A DNA stretch of 64,000 nucleotides from Canna indica (taxonomy: Eukaryota; Streptophyta; Magnoliopsida; Zingiberales; Cannaceae). A program made the translations under genes and the position numbers. Within the stretch, counting starts at the first letter, position 1. Every line of letters starts with the position of its first letter. The stretch spans positions 5,966,501-6,030,500 of the forward strand of contig CP136891.1 in the NCBI GenBank assembly GCA_034359265.1, in the 5' to 3' direction. The notes under the pieces are model-generated. The model was not told the DNA's origin. It saw only the letters and a program-made list of their open reading frames with translations, and did no database searches. Shown here one piece after another: positions 50,090 to 62,447 of this stretch.

Positions 50090-50538
50090 GTCTAAAATTA
50101 GTTTTGATTAAGTTATAAATAGATCAACTTTAAGAAAATTGAGTTATTTAAAATTTGGGTTTGACTCAATTAGATATAAATTGATTTAATTAATTTGTAA
50201 ATTTAAGATAATAGTTCGAGTTGAAAATGATAGTTTTTGTTTTTATTTTAAAAAATTAGATATAGTTTGATTTATTTTTAAATTAATTAATTTTATAATT
50301 TTTTTTTTATAATTACAAAGTTGCCACTGCATTTTGATAACGAAACCGACAGTCTTGAAATAATAGAAAACAACATTCTGGTGTTTTCAATTTTATTAAG
50401 AAAACTAGTTTCGTTTTCATTCTGGTTTCGATTCAGTTTCATGAAAACGCTGAACCAAACACGTTTTCGTAAGCAGTTTTGGTTTCAGTGAAATTGAATT
50501 CATGAAAACAGATTTGATTTTGCTAACCAAACAGGCCC
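50090..50538. mobile_element. Truncated copy of the Harbinger-like element at 4340
   Basis: Follows about 4725-5171 closely, ends GCTAACCAAACAGGCCC and is flanked by TAA. The 5' half is missing and the break coincides with the Gypsy LTR end at 50083. Confidence 0.75.
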
Positions 50539-50541
50539 TAA

Positions 50542-51240
50542 GGTTCTCATGGAAAGCCTGCAACAAAATAAATGCCCAAAATTGGATAATTCAATCGGTC
50601 TTCGTTGACATTCATTCACTTGTAATGGCATGTACTTCTCTCTTTTTGTTTTTTATTTAAACAATGTAATCAAGCGGCCCATTGGGCTACAAACTATACT
50701 CGTCTCAATGGAGTTTCGCAGGTTCGGGTCCCAAGTTCAACCACCCGAAGTCCAGAATATTGTTGTGGTCCTCGTTTTCTTCGATAATATGAAGTAGCAT
50801 TTTATTTTTTAGAGTAAATACAAAAAAAATACGAACTTTGGAATTTTTCTGATTTTTAACATAAACTTTTTTCATTAGCAAAGAAATACACCAACTTTCA
50901 TTATGTTACCCCGTTTAGCACGCACCGTTATTTTTGATGGTTTTTGCTGACCTGGATGTTAACGACGACGACGTGACAAATGATTTTCCTACGTGTCATT
51001 TATTATGATTTTATCCCTAAACGCATCTTATTTATTTATTTTAACTATGTTAGATTAGAGACTCAACTGTTCTTAAGTGCAGGAGAAGTATAGGAAAATA
51101 TAGGAAAAAAGAAATGAAATTATCTATTTACAATTAGGAAGAATCAATATAGTAGTAGGAATTTGGTTGGTTATAATTGCATTAGTCTCGACTCTCCCAA
51201 GTAACCTCTCTAGGTTGGAATTAATTATAATAAAGCTGAT
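50542..51240. other. Intergenic DNA, no gene seen
   Basis: Ordinary AT-rich DNA. A GGTTCGGGTCCC word near 50722 recalls a tRNA B box, but no matching A box or tail was found. Confidence 0.5.
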
Positions 51241-51249
51241 TATTCCATC

Positions 51250-52943
51250 ATCTAATGGCATATTTACTTCGTTAGATATAATAAAATAGAATTGAATAAT
51301 AAATATGGATAAATTGTATATAAATTTTTTAAATCCGACGTACATAAAATATAATATTAATTTTATACTTATTTTTTTCTAATCCATGCACTAAATAAAC
51401 AATGAATATTAATCCGAGTAAATTTCATGTATGGTCCCTCAACTTGACACATCTTAACTATTATATCATTCATCTTCATTTTATAAACCAAAACCCCTTA
51501 AATTTTGTGAAATATATCTGATAAGTCTTTGTGATCGGCTAACACAGGTTTCAAGACGTGGCAGCCACGTCATCTTTGAAAATTTTCATAGATGGTCCAT
51601 GAATTTGGCATTTCTTAAGTAGTATATTCTTCATCTTCACTATATAAGTCAAAATTGAAAAAAAATCACAAAATATACACAACATATACAAATAAAAATA
51701 TCATAACATCTACACATTTGGACCAAAAAATTTTGTGCCTGACCTGGCCCGAAAAAATTCTTGCCCAACCAGGCCGAAAAAAATTCGTGCATTGCCCAGC
51801 CTGTCCTAGCCCGGCTCGGGCTGACCCAAAAAAAATTATGCCCCAACTTTAGGGACAAATTTACACACTTTTCAATACTTCAGGGGCAAATTTAATTATT
51901 TTTTCTTTTATATATTATTATCATTAATGTGATTCTAATTAACACTATAAGAATGATGTTGATATCATCTTTACCAAAATCAAAAAAATATAAGCTTGAC
52001 AATTATATTTTGTATTGTAACTGAAGTGTTTACTCAAAGATATGAACAGCTTTAGTCACTTATCATTGTAATAAGAAACCAACCAACATAGTAGGGGTTA
52101 GTTCAAGTCGGATGGGTGGAGATTTGGTATGTCTCGATCCTGTCCCAATTTTGAGTCGGGACGCAAATATGTGTCCCAGTCTTAGTCCCGAATATGAAGC
52201 ATCGTAATTTTTTCCCGGTCTCGTCCCGATTTTGAATTGGGACAGGATTATCCCCGAACTTTCGGGTCGGGCCGGATCAGTTACTAATAATTAAATTTAA
52301 TCAAGTTTTTATTTTAGTAATTAAGAAATATCTTTTTGAATATTATTTTTGTTTCATCTTTAAAATTTATATTTCTTAAAAAAATTACTAAAGTATTTGT
52401 TCAAATTCTAAGATAGAAACTAAACTTGCAGAAATTGTGCAATGAACATAAAACACGTTGTTTGGGCACCATATATATTTTATTCAAGGGAAACGAGCAA
52501 AATTTGCCTCTAAAATATTAAAAAAAATGCAAATTTGCCCCTGAAGTATTGGAAATGGTGCAAATTTGTCCCTAAAGTATTGAAAAGGTTTAGATTTGCC
52601 CCTTTAAATATATTTTGGACCAAAATTGCCCTTGTCACTACATAAATTGCCACATGTCATTTTCCATCGTGGCATCTTATGTGGCCGAGCTACACTTGCC
52701 ACGTGGGATTTCATTTGCTGACGTGGACTTCTGTTAACGAGAAGGGCAAAAATGATCCAATTATGTAATGTCGAGGGTAATTTGATAAAAAAATATAGTT
52801 GAGGGGCAAATTTGCACCTCTTTTAATACTTCAGGGGCAAATTTGGCCCTTTTCCCTAAAGGCTAAAATTTGTATTCAATTCACTCTCATTTGTTATCCA
52901 ATAGAATCCTATCATATCTAATGAAGCAAACATACCATTATTT
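51250..52943. repeat. Mosaic of MITE pieces and a copy of the 34.5-35.5 kb element
   Basis: 51250-51415 is part of the Tourist-like MITE. 51840-52860 parallels about 34540-35505 in the same orientation, including CCAACCAACATAGTAGGGG and the right inverted arm, but only the tail of the left arm remains. 52865-52943 is the end of another Tourist-like MITE (CTAATGAAGCAAACATACCA). A CGGGCTGACCC-type patch lies near 51780-51830. Confidence 0.65.
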
Positions 52944-53228
52944 GATCAAATTTGTGCTTCTTTGAGATTTTCTAGTCGATTAATGAATCGTTATGGAGTT
53001 TGGTGTTGAATGATGAAGTTTTAATCAAAATCTAAACTTTTTCGTGTTGCCCGTCGCGGTTGTGCCCGACCATGGCCTATAGCACCTAGCCTGGCAGTTA
53101 CGTTGATTGCGTTGTGGTGCTTGATCTGGGTGTGGCCAGCGCTTATCCACGCAGTGACCTCAACACGTGGCTGCGACTGTTCGTGGTAGGGGAGTCGACA
53201 ACTTTCTTGTCCCTTGTTCACCCCGATA

Positions 53229-53250
53229 GGGGTGGGGGGTGGGGTGGGGG
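53229..53250 (+). other. G-quadruplex-prone run
   Basis: Four runs of four to six G separated by single T bases, then AA. It lies in a GC-rich island (about 53030-53400) within AT-rich DNA. The island has no recognisable gene; 53290-53370 may be old LTR or primer-site sequence. Confidence 0.7.
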
Positions 53251-53399
53251 AATAATTCCCTTGCTCCTAATTTGGAATATGGGGCCAAATGATCCCTATT
53301 TCGCCGATACGGGGTGAAGCCTCGCGGTGGCTCGATTTTCGCGCCATTTGTTGGCGAGTCTAAGAAGGAGGGGGGGCAACACCACCCCGGCTAAGACGA

Positions 53400-54300
53400 G
53401 AATTGTGCATTATCTGCGGGCAGAAACACTAGCTCGTTAGGTGTGTTAAACTTGCATGAGCGGGCCAGATGTACCATTCTCGGTATTGAGAGGCAGAGCA
53501 AAACCCATAGAATTCTTGGTTTATTACCGCTCTTGATTATTGAAAATTAATTACATTGTGCTAATCACATTGTGTTAATCGTTAATCATATTGGTGTTAT
53601 GTAGGATGTATTGCAAGATTACTTAGAGTTTTATGAACATAGGATATTAATTTTATATACATAATATAGTTCATATCATTGAGTTTGACTTCTTGATAGA
53701 AAATGGTACTTAACCTTTCACCAACGTCCTCGAGTTTACTTAAGATTCACAAGCACAAGAAGTTAAGCAAAGTTAGATAGCTAGACTTGGTAGGGTTGAT
53801 GCTATGATGTTTCATTACCATTGTGAGTGATTAGCTAGGAGGATTATTAAGCTGATTTTTAGGAGAATATAATAAAACTCTACTTATATCTCATTTAAGT
53901 TATTGTTAGATTCCGTCTTATTTGATACATACAAACATATATTTTATTGGACATTTTAGTTGGACAATTGGTCTTATTTATCAAACTATTATAGATTGCT
54001 TTGAAACGAACCTTTATTGTTATTCAGTTGTTTATCTAATTATGTTCTATTATCTGTTCCTTTATTGATATCTTAATCTCTCGTCACAGATTCTCTTGGA
54101 CAATATCCGCCTAATAAGTAACTTTAGGAGAAGCATAACAAATATTATATAGAAATATTACTTAGTCACTATATATGTACTAAGCTCCAAATAAATTTAG
54201 CAACTTAATTAGGTGTTAAAAATGTTCCATTGGTATTGTTATGACCCACCTATCAAATAGACTTATTAAATTTTATCAACAAAGTAACTTATCACGCCAA
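53400..54300. other. Intergenic DNA, no gene seen
   Basis: AT-rich DNA without convincing ORFs or repeats. Confidence 0.5.
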
Positions 54301-54302
54301 CT

Positions 54303-54418
54303 GTGAGTAGCACAGTTGTTGTCAATATTTTGTATGTTATCTAGATGTTTAAAATTTAAATTCTAATATGATTATCTATTTGTGACTCTCTATCTTTGTT
54401 AAAAAAAACAAAGCAACT
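54303..54418 (+). mobile_element. tRNA-derived SINE, older copy
   Basis: Matches the SINE at 56124 in order (AGTAGCACAGTTGTTGTCAA, TGTATGTTATCTAGA, GTGACTCTCTATCTTTGTTA). The B box has eroded. Ends in a short A-rich tail. Confidence 0.6.
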
Positions 54419-54732
54419 ATCATAATACTTTGGAAATAGAGCCAGACAACTTAAGGAGTCAAATATTTGGACTTTTGTTGGGCTGCATGAACTCAATGCT
54501 TTATTATTTTAGGATTTTCCTAGTTCTGGGTATTAGTTCCTAATTTCTCTTTAGTAAAAAAGAGTGAGTAACTTATCATAATAAACTCCTAACATGGAAC
54601 AAACTCGATGCGATGATCTCTCTAAACCGAGGTGTTATCCCTTAATTAGTCCTAACTATATAGCTTTAATTAGAAACAAGGAGCTGCATGTCTTTTAGGA
54701 CGTTCAAGGTCACCCTACCCTCTATCTAGAGG

Positions 54733-55261
54733 TAGGGATGACAACGGTTCGGTTAATCGCATTTTAGGAGGTTAACCGAAATCGAAACTGATTTCCAAAT
54801 TTGCTAACCGGAATCGAAACGAAATCGAAATCGGTCGATTTCAAAAACCTATATTCGAAATCAAAACCGGCTTGGTTTCTATTATCTGCGGATAACCGAA
54901 AATCAAAATTTTTGGTTCGGATCGAACCGGTTATTCGTTTACTAACCGGTAGTAAACAGATAACCGATTCAAAGATTAATAACAAAATCAGTTTCGGATA
55001 CCGGTTAACCATAAAAAACCGGTAGTAAGTGGATAACCGGTTCAAAGATTAATAATAAAACCGATTTCAGATACCGGTTAACCGTAAAAAACCGGTAACG
55101 AAACCGAATATATAACCGGTTAACCGCGGCTCGATAACCGAAATTGAACCGGTTTTAAACGATTTTTTATTTTTACTATTCGAAACCGAAACCAAACCGC
55201 AAATCCATTATCAAAAATTGAATTTTACGATTCGATTAACCGATTTGAATTGTCATCCCTA
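54733..55261. mobile_element. hAT-like MITE, 529 bp, with 8-bp duplication
   Basis: Ends TAGGGATGACAA and TTGTCATCCCTA are perfect 12-bp inverted repeats. Flanks TCTAGAGG (54725-54732) and TCTAAAGG (55262-55269) match at 7 of 8. The interior is crowded with AACCGGTT and CGAAACCGAA words in both orientations. The ORFs here are repeat shadows. Confidence 0.88.
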
Positions 55262-55269
55262 TCTAAAGG

Positions 55270-56123
55270 GCTTTTCTTTGCATGGGTAAAATTATGTAGG
55301 AGTCTAGTCCAAAAGTAGACAATGCCTTAGTGATCAATTGGATCTATTCAATGAGCCAAAAATGATTGCATCTTTTCTTGTGAACTTGTTTATTCAATTC
55401 TTTATAGTCAAACCAATATCTACTTTGCATAAAGTAGAATCACTTCATGCACAGATATAGACAATCAACTTATTGTCATATATAGGAGAAACAAATGCTA
55501 GCAGAGGAAACAATTCCTTCTCGCCTAAGGAAATGCATCTTAATTTTTCCGTGGGGGTGATGGTTTGATTCTCTTTGAATTTTTGGTCCACACTAGCTTC
55601 AACTTTAATACCACATAAAACAAAGGCTTCTCGCTAGATTTTACACAAGGTTACTAAGAAAACACAATATATATGTCTTAAAACTTAACATTGTTTCATA
55701 TTAATGGAGATTCTCTGAGCTATTCAAATTAAATTAATCTTGTGATCATATATATTTCATCTAGGAATATATATATATATATATTGCATAATTTATGGAT
55801 CAAATAATAAATACCTACACTATCCGACTCACCTATATTAATTTTTACACAAGGTTACTAAGGAACGTCATATTGACTAAATTTTTTATTAATAGATTCA
55901 ATTTATTAAAAAATGATATCTAAGTAAGACGATACTTTGATATTAAAATATGAAATCATCATATTTTAATCTATGAATAATGTTCTGATACTTTGAGCTA
56001 TTCATATTAATGGAAAATGTGTGACAAATGAATAAGACAGTCAATAGACAATGATTCCAAAAAAGATAACAATTAATTTGTAGCGAAAAGTTAATTCATA
56101 AAATGTTCAATGAATAATCTATC
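55270..56123. other. AT-rich DNA, possible Gypsy remnant
   Basis: No gene. Minus-strand words near 55340-55560 faintly recall RT/RNase H text of Gypsy elements but are too broken to call. TA run at about 55765-55785. Confidence 0.35.
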
Positions 56124-56250
56124 ATGGGTAGCATAGTTGGTGACAACATATTGTATGTTGTCTAGAAATTTAGGATTCGATCCCTAGTATGATCACGTAT
56201 TGTGATTTTCTATCTTTATTATATATATATATATATATATAAAGATAACT
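56124..56250 (+). mobile_element. tRNA-derived SINE
   Basis: An A box TAGCATAGTTGG (56129-56140) and a B box GGATTCGATCC (56173-56183), 32 bp apart, form an internal RNA polymerase III promoter. A short tRNA-unrelated part and a TA-rich tail at about 56217-56242 follow. A related copy lies at 54303. Confidence 0.72.
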
Positions 56251-56790
56251 ATCATTAAGTGATATATGATTTTACAACCTCAAACGAAATGAATTTTATA
56301 GCTTTTCCTTGCACTCTTGAGCAATGGAGAGTTGTCTTCTTTGCCTGCTCAAGGAAAAAGACGATTATCTAAAGATAGCATGTAAGCACTGAGCATATGC
56401 CCCCAAACTGTAGTGCATCCATGAGATACTCTTGCCAAAGAACTTCTTATGTAGTTGAGTTTTTTTACCTTTAAAAAAAAAACTCTACTACATAATATCC
56501 GCACTAAATTTTACTAACTCACACATGCATATCATACCAACTCTGTCATACTAACATTGAATCAAGTAGCAGACATGCAATTTTACAAACAAGATAAACA
56601 CTATGCAACATCAATCATATATTTACCTATAACGAATTCGTCATATATATACTACATGTTCATAACGAAACTTAACATATGCAATCATAATTCATACCGA
56701 CATCACACTATAAAAAACATGCATTCTCAACGCATATCTAAACATACTTTAACACATGCATATAGAAGTTACTCCTTGAAAGTTCCCCAA

Positions 56791-57165
56791 CTAATCCTTT
56801 GTCCTAGCACTAGAGATGGTGATGTTGGGCTGCATAGCAAGATGAAAGATGTTGGGATATTTATCTGCTAGTCGTTCCCCATTCAACCAATTGTCTTTCC
56901 AAAGTTTGATATGTGTGCCCTCACCCACTTGATATCGAATGCTGGATATGAAGATGGGATGCAGCTTTCCAATGCTTTTCCACACTGGTGAGAGGTTTTG
57001 TATCCTCCAATTCTCAGCCCGGGGGTGTCGCTCCCCCAATGTAGTCACTACCATCGGTAACCAAGGCAACCGTTTTGTGTTGAGGAGCTTCCAAAGCCAA
57101 GAACCCAATCTGCCTTGGTTTTGCGCTCGTAGCTCAATAATCCAAAGCCAAGAGCTGCTACTAGA
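56791..57165 (-). mobile_element. LINE ORF2 scrap (region before the zinc knuckle)
   Basis: The minus-strand frame 57108-56791 reads WKSIGKLHPIFISSIRYQVG, then LWKDNWLNG and YPNIFHLA, the conserved region between RT and RNase H in plant LINEs. A few more codons continue upstream after a frameshift. Nothing else of the element remains nearby. Confidence 0.8.
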
Positions 57166-57179
57166 CTAGGTCTCACATC

Positions 57180-60100
57180 TCTCCAACTTAAGTATTATTT
57201 CTTGAGCTATGCATTAGATTAAGTTGGGTCTTGACGAGAACACTAAGACTTAAGTGAGAGATTGTAATACTTTGGTTTAGTCCCTAGATGGACAATTCAT
57301 GGGAGGTTGCATTGATAATAGGATTTGATGAGTGTATTACAATTAACTTCGACTTAAATATTTAATTAGGTCAATAGTTTGAGTCTATTAAGTTGATAAG
57401 TTAGTTTTTTTATTCACCGGATTGTAACAGAAGTATTTAATTCAGTTTGAGTGTACACTATAAAAAATTATAGTTTGACATATTTATCAATGAAAATATT
57501 ATGTTAGCAACAATATCATCGAGGGATTTTATAGCTACTATTAGTGAAAGGGTTAATATTACATGCCGACTAAAATTTTATTTTCTTCCCAACTTTATTT
57601 AATTTCCTCCCCTTACTCTCGCATTTTCTCCTTTCCTCTTTATTCCCACAATTCGCCGGCCATCCTATTGTCACTTACCACCTCACACCTATTGCGATAA
57701 CAAGTACCCAACCTATTGTGATTCTAAGTTTAGTTTGATCCAAAACCTTGTTAATAAGCTTATGGAATTAACTAGCTAAGCATACATTCAAAAAAAATAA
57801 ATTGAATAACAGAATAATTGATCAAGTTCACTACATGGAGTAAGAAAATTGTAAACATACAAATGAAAGCAGAAAAAGGAGTAAATCTTAGGTACTGGAT
57901 GACTAAAAGTCTAAAATGAAATAACATGAGCTCTGTCAGCACATAAAGGGTAAGCACTTACTTTTATTTCTTGTAATTTGTCTTCCTTTACTTCAAGTGG
58001 TGGACAGAGGTATGGTTGCAGTCATCTCCCATTTAGCACAGTGAAAACACTATCAAGGGACCCAGGTCCAAGGTTAGCAAGTCATGGAGGTTTCTCTAGG
58101 TTCAATTGTCTTGGATTTGTGCCCCATGCAAGTTGGTCCTTCAGACATTGATTGCATGCAGAATGTGAGGTCACTAGATGTGAAAGATTTTCTTTCTAAA
58201 TCCAATTGAAATTGAACTGATTAAACTAAGTCAAAATTTATCAAATCCAATAAAAGTTGGACCAATTGACCCATATTTTTATTTTTCATATTCTTTTTAA
58301 TATTTTAGCTGACTCAAATCAGTTGAACCGATTGATGAGATCTTAAAGTAGAGCCATACATGGGACAATGCATGATGGCACTTCCGATCTTTTTCTTTCT
58401 CACTGCTTTCTCCTCAACTATGATTACTACATCAAATGCCACATGATGGGGCCTGTGATTACAGAAATCTAAGTAGTCTTGGATGAACTTGTTATGTTAG
58501 TGCATGCCCACTTTGCCACAGAAGAAAATTAATCGGCAAGAGTTCCTATGATTTAGGATCAATCGCTGAAACACTTAATCAAAAGGAGGATCAACTATTT
58601 TGGATCATATTCTAATCTAATGAGAGATATTTAAGACTGGAAAAGCTAAAAGCTTCTCCTACATTAATTAATCATTAATTATTTTGGTTTAAACAACTTC
58701 TAAAGAGCAATGCCAATGAATGGTTCTTTTGCAATATCTTATATAATTTGGTCCTTTGCACAGTAAAGAAGGGTTTTGCAGCTCAAATCTTAACCACCAG
58801 GTTACAACAATTAAAACAATCTTACTTAGTATTTTTAAACTTGGATTGGACTTAGTTAAACTGATTGATTTTGGTCCAGGTTAAAAAAATTTAAATACTT
58901 TGGTATCCGTTTTATAAGGTTTCGTCAATTCTTGACCAAATCAATTTTGATCTAGCCCAGCTAGTTCGACGGATCCGATTTTCCAAATATCGCCTTAGTG
59001 TTAACCAGTGTTTGCTCTTGTGAAGCATCTCCTATATATTAAAAGATTAATTAATTATTCTTTTAGTTCAAACAAATTCTAAAGGACAATCCCATTGATT
59101 GAAGCATTATCTTACATAATTTGATCCTTGCGCAGTAAAGGGTTTTTTGCAACTCAAATCTAACTACCAAGTTGTAACAAAATCCAGAGGCTTTATAACA
59201 GCAGAGCTTGATTCCATAGTCTGATTAATTTAATAGTTTTGATCTAAATATACAAAATTATATAGTCAGTATTTGTTTTACTAGGTTTGATCAGTTTTTG
59301 ACTAGATACTCAAAATCCGAGAACAATCTTGATTGAACTAGTCAAGTTAGCATGTTGGATCCAATTTTTAGAGACATTGCAACTAAGGCTTGCTCTAGGT
59401 AAACATCTTCTATGTATATATAATTCTACCCTGCTTTGTGGATTTATTAATTTGGAAGGGATAAATGCTTAAGTGCATAATTCAAATTCCTTTGGAATTT
59501 GAACTATGAAATAGTAAGCAAAGACAAACTAGTTTATTGAGTTCCATGAGATTGATTCCAACATTTTCTTTTTGCCAATCTGTTTGGTGGTACCAAGAGT
59601 CAAAAGCAAAATGGCACCAAAGAGGAAAGGAAACTGAAAAAGAGCCATAATAAAAGTATCTCTCAGCAGTGGAGTCTAAAGTCTCCTTGCATTGACATGT
59701 AGGTGGGTGATTCTCTTTTGCTTTAGGCAGTCTTCTTTCTTTTGCTCTCTCTTCTTTAGAATATAGAACTTTATTCAATGAACAACAGCATATGAAAGTC
59801 TCCTTTGCATGCTTGAGACATTGACATCTCCCTTAGAAAATCTTTTTCATCCTGCAAAACAAGAGCAAACATGTCAAATTGCTTTTGAAAGTGTCTGCCT
59901 CATGTTTACAAGATCCATATACATCAAAAAAATTTGCAGCCTATAGTGCAAAAAATCATGAGATCCGCAAGAGATTGAGTTCAAGTGGTGCCAGAAGCAT
60001 TTCCTCATCATACTTAAAACTACTGTCTTTAGATATAGCATTATTATTCCATGTTCTTGTTTCAGATTCTAGTTTACTTGACACTGGTCCTCGGAAGAAA

Positions 60101-62250
60101 GCTTAGATGTAAAGCAGCCACTGCAAATATTAAGAAACTTTCATCATCAATGAAGTGTGTAGAACACAGCAAGCAAATTCCACAAGAATTCTGGAAGGTT
60201 GTTTTATTGAAGCATTATCTAACATGTCTATTGTGATATACAAATTTGTAAAGATACTTCACTATACTTCTAAAGTTTGATTTCATGATATCATTTATTG
60301 GATCACTAATGTTAGTTGCAAAAACTATATTCTGCATGAGTTGAAAAATTCATTGGAAAATTTATGTAAGAATATGGACTTTGAATGGAATTTTAAGCTT
60401 TAACATGGCCATCTTATATTAGTGAGTATGATTTTATAATTTTACTAAATATATATTGGAATCAGTTAAACATATCTTTTTACTCCACTGATGAGTCATC
60501 TCGTACAACTAAAAGTCCCTTCATAGTTCTCCAAATAAAAAAAGATGTTATGATCACTTGATGGACAACATAAAAGTGATGTAAACCACAATAGGTATTA
60601 AGTTCTGAAGCTTATCCAAGTGAGATAAGAACATACCAAACATGTAATGGGAAGTGATGATGCTGAGAACCAAGATGAGTTGGATGCCAAATCCCTCCAA
60701 AAAAATCTCATTCTGGCCTGGGGTGAGTTGATGCTTGAAACCAAAGGAAAATGCACCACACTTTGCTGTCCAAACACTTTCCAAGGTGGCAGGGAATCCA
60801 AGCAAAGTTCTCAGGACAGAACAAGATGTCCTCTCACTGCACACAAGCCATCAATTGCAACCCAGCATTTTGTAGCAAGTAAACTACAAAACAAAGGGCA
60901 ACCACTGAGGGGGTTTCCCTGTCACTCTAGGTCAGGGAAAGCGATGGCTTGGTCTTTTTTCCTCGTCTTCTGGTAGAGCCCATGGATGCACACACATACA
61001 ATAAAGAAAAGAAAAAAGTTGAAACAGAGAGGAGGAAGGAAAGGAAAAGTTGGGAGCTATTTGTTTTGCTTGGTGGTGTCATGTGGCCAGGGAGCCTGAA
61101 AAGATGACAAGAGCCTTGGAATTATCTCTTCCTTTCCTTTCTTTTTTCCTCCCTTGTCAACAAAAACTCAAAGTTGTTATGGTCATATAAGGACATAAAG
61201 TTAAGTGCTAAAATATTGTTTAGGTGTTAAGAAAAGCTTGGCATGTGAAAGGATATTGGGTGCAAAGTTAGTTCTCATACTTATGATTTATTTTAGCCTT
61301 TCTTATTGTATTTTCTATGTATCAGTAACCGATTTAATCAGCATGTCTTCTTTTTTGCTTGAAAAATAGCATAAACCTATGTTGACCAAGTCATAATAAA
61401 CTTTGAAAGCAAAGCAAATTTTATTTTAAAGCTCGTGATCTGATAATAGACAAGATGTGCCACTGAATCTGTCTCTTAAATGTATCGTGATGCAAATAAA
61501 AAAGGTGAGACAACCAGGCAATTCATTATGCGCGCATGATACTCAATTAAAGCGCCTGCTTTAAGATACCATGAATCCCTTCTACGTAGAAATTAATTAT
61601 AGTGGTATACCATGAATCCAGGAACCCAGGCTTACATGATCGAATTCCATATTTCCTAAAATTTTGATGGTCAAAGGATCGAAGCTAATACAATGACGAA
61701 GTATGACTGTTGTTTAAATCAAACCTACTTTTCATGGGTAAATAAACACATTGACATAGATAAATAGAAATAAAAATGTCTTACAATTAGGATGGATTTT
61801 ATAATTTACTCTTTTTATATATAATTTACTCTTAATATAAGTATTGTGAGTGACATGGCAATATTTCTGAGAATTTCATGCTTCCATGCTCTCCCATAAA
61901 CTTCACATTGCTACAGTGCAATAGACATATATCCAAGCTATATAATTTGGTTCTTTATCATTTCTACAGCTCAATGATATGGGATAACTTTTCTTGCTAC
62001 AGCTTTATCTTAATATTATTATGGCTAGACATAGGTTCTAACAGAAGAAAGAGCATAACAAGACGTGAATGCATTAAAAAGAGACAAATTCTATGGTCCC
62101 ATTGCATTACAAGACTAAAAACAATGCCATGCATAAGTCAAAAAAAAACAAGGGCTTAATCAAGTTCAACTGTTTAAGGCAACTTAGAGAGATAATATTA
62201 CCAACAATCAATTTGACTTTTGGCAGGGCTCTCAAGAATACATGTTTTGA
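57180..62250. other. Long intergenic stretch, no convincing gene
   Basis: Holds a diverged tandem duplication (58650-59420). ORFs at 59482-59778 (minus), 59879-60236 (plus) and 60554-60976 (both strands) show no domain I know and have no supporting splice pattern. A small hairpin (TTTCCCTG...CAGGGAAA) lies near 60924-60948. Some of this may be transcribed, but the sequence alone does not show it. Confidence 0.45.
58650..59420. repeat. Two-copy diverged tandem duplication, ~383-bp period
   Basis: Shared order in both halves: AATTCTAAAG/AACTTCTAAAG, GCAGTAAAG with GGGTTTT, CTCAAATCT, ACCA followed by GTTACAAC/GTTGTAAC, and a CATCTCCTAT/CATCTTCTAT end. Many substitutions. Confidence 0.75.
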
Positions 62251-62447
62251 CATGGAGATAGCTGATTGATAAATAACATCAGCAGCAACTTGTACATAAA
62301 TTGGAGGAAAAAATATGTTAGCTTAGGCTCAGTGTTCCGCCACTAGCTAGTACTAGAAAGAAAAGAATGCTTCCAATATAAGCTTGAGGATCTGTGAGCT
62401 TCAAATCAACAATGGAAATATTGACTCAACTAGCAGCACTATCAGCC

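Noticed and set aside
50690..50760. Possible SINE or tRNA with GGTTCGGGTCCC
   Set aside because: Only a B-box-like word; no A box at proper distance, no tail and no second copy.
55330..55630. Possible minus-strand Gypsy RT/RNase H remnant
   Set aside because: Similarity is too weak and broken to support by eye.
60554..60976. Opposing ORFs of 96 and 109 codons
   Set aside because: Neither shows a domain; they overlap one another and could be a non-coding transcript or chance.
61080..61110. GGCCAGGGAGCCTG resembles part of a miR160 or miR408 site
   Set aside because: The match is partial and I see no precursor hairpin around it.
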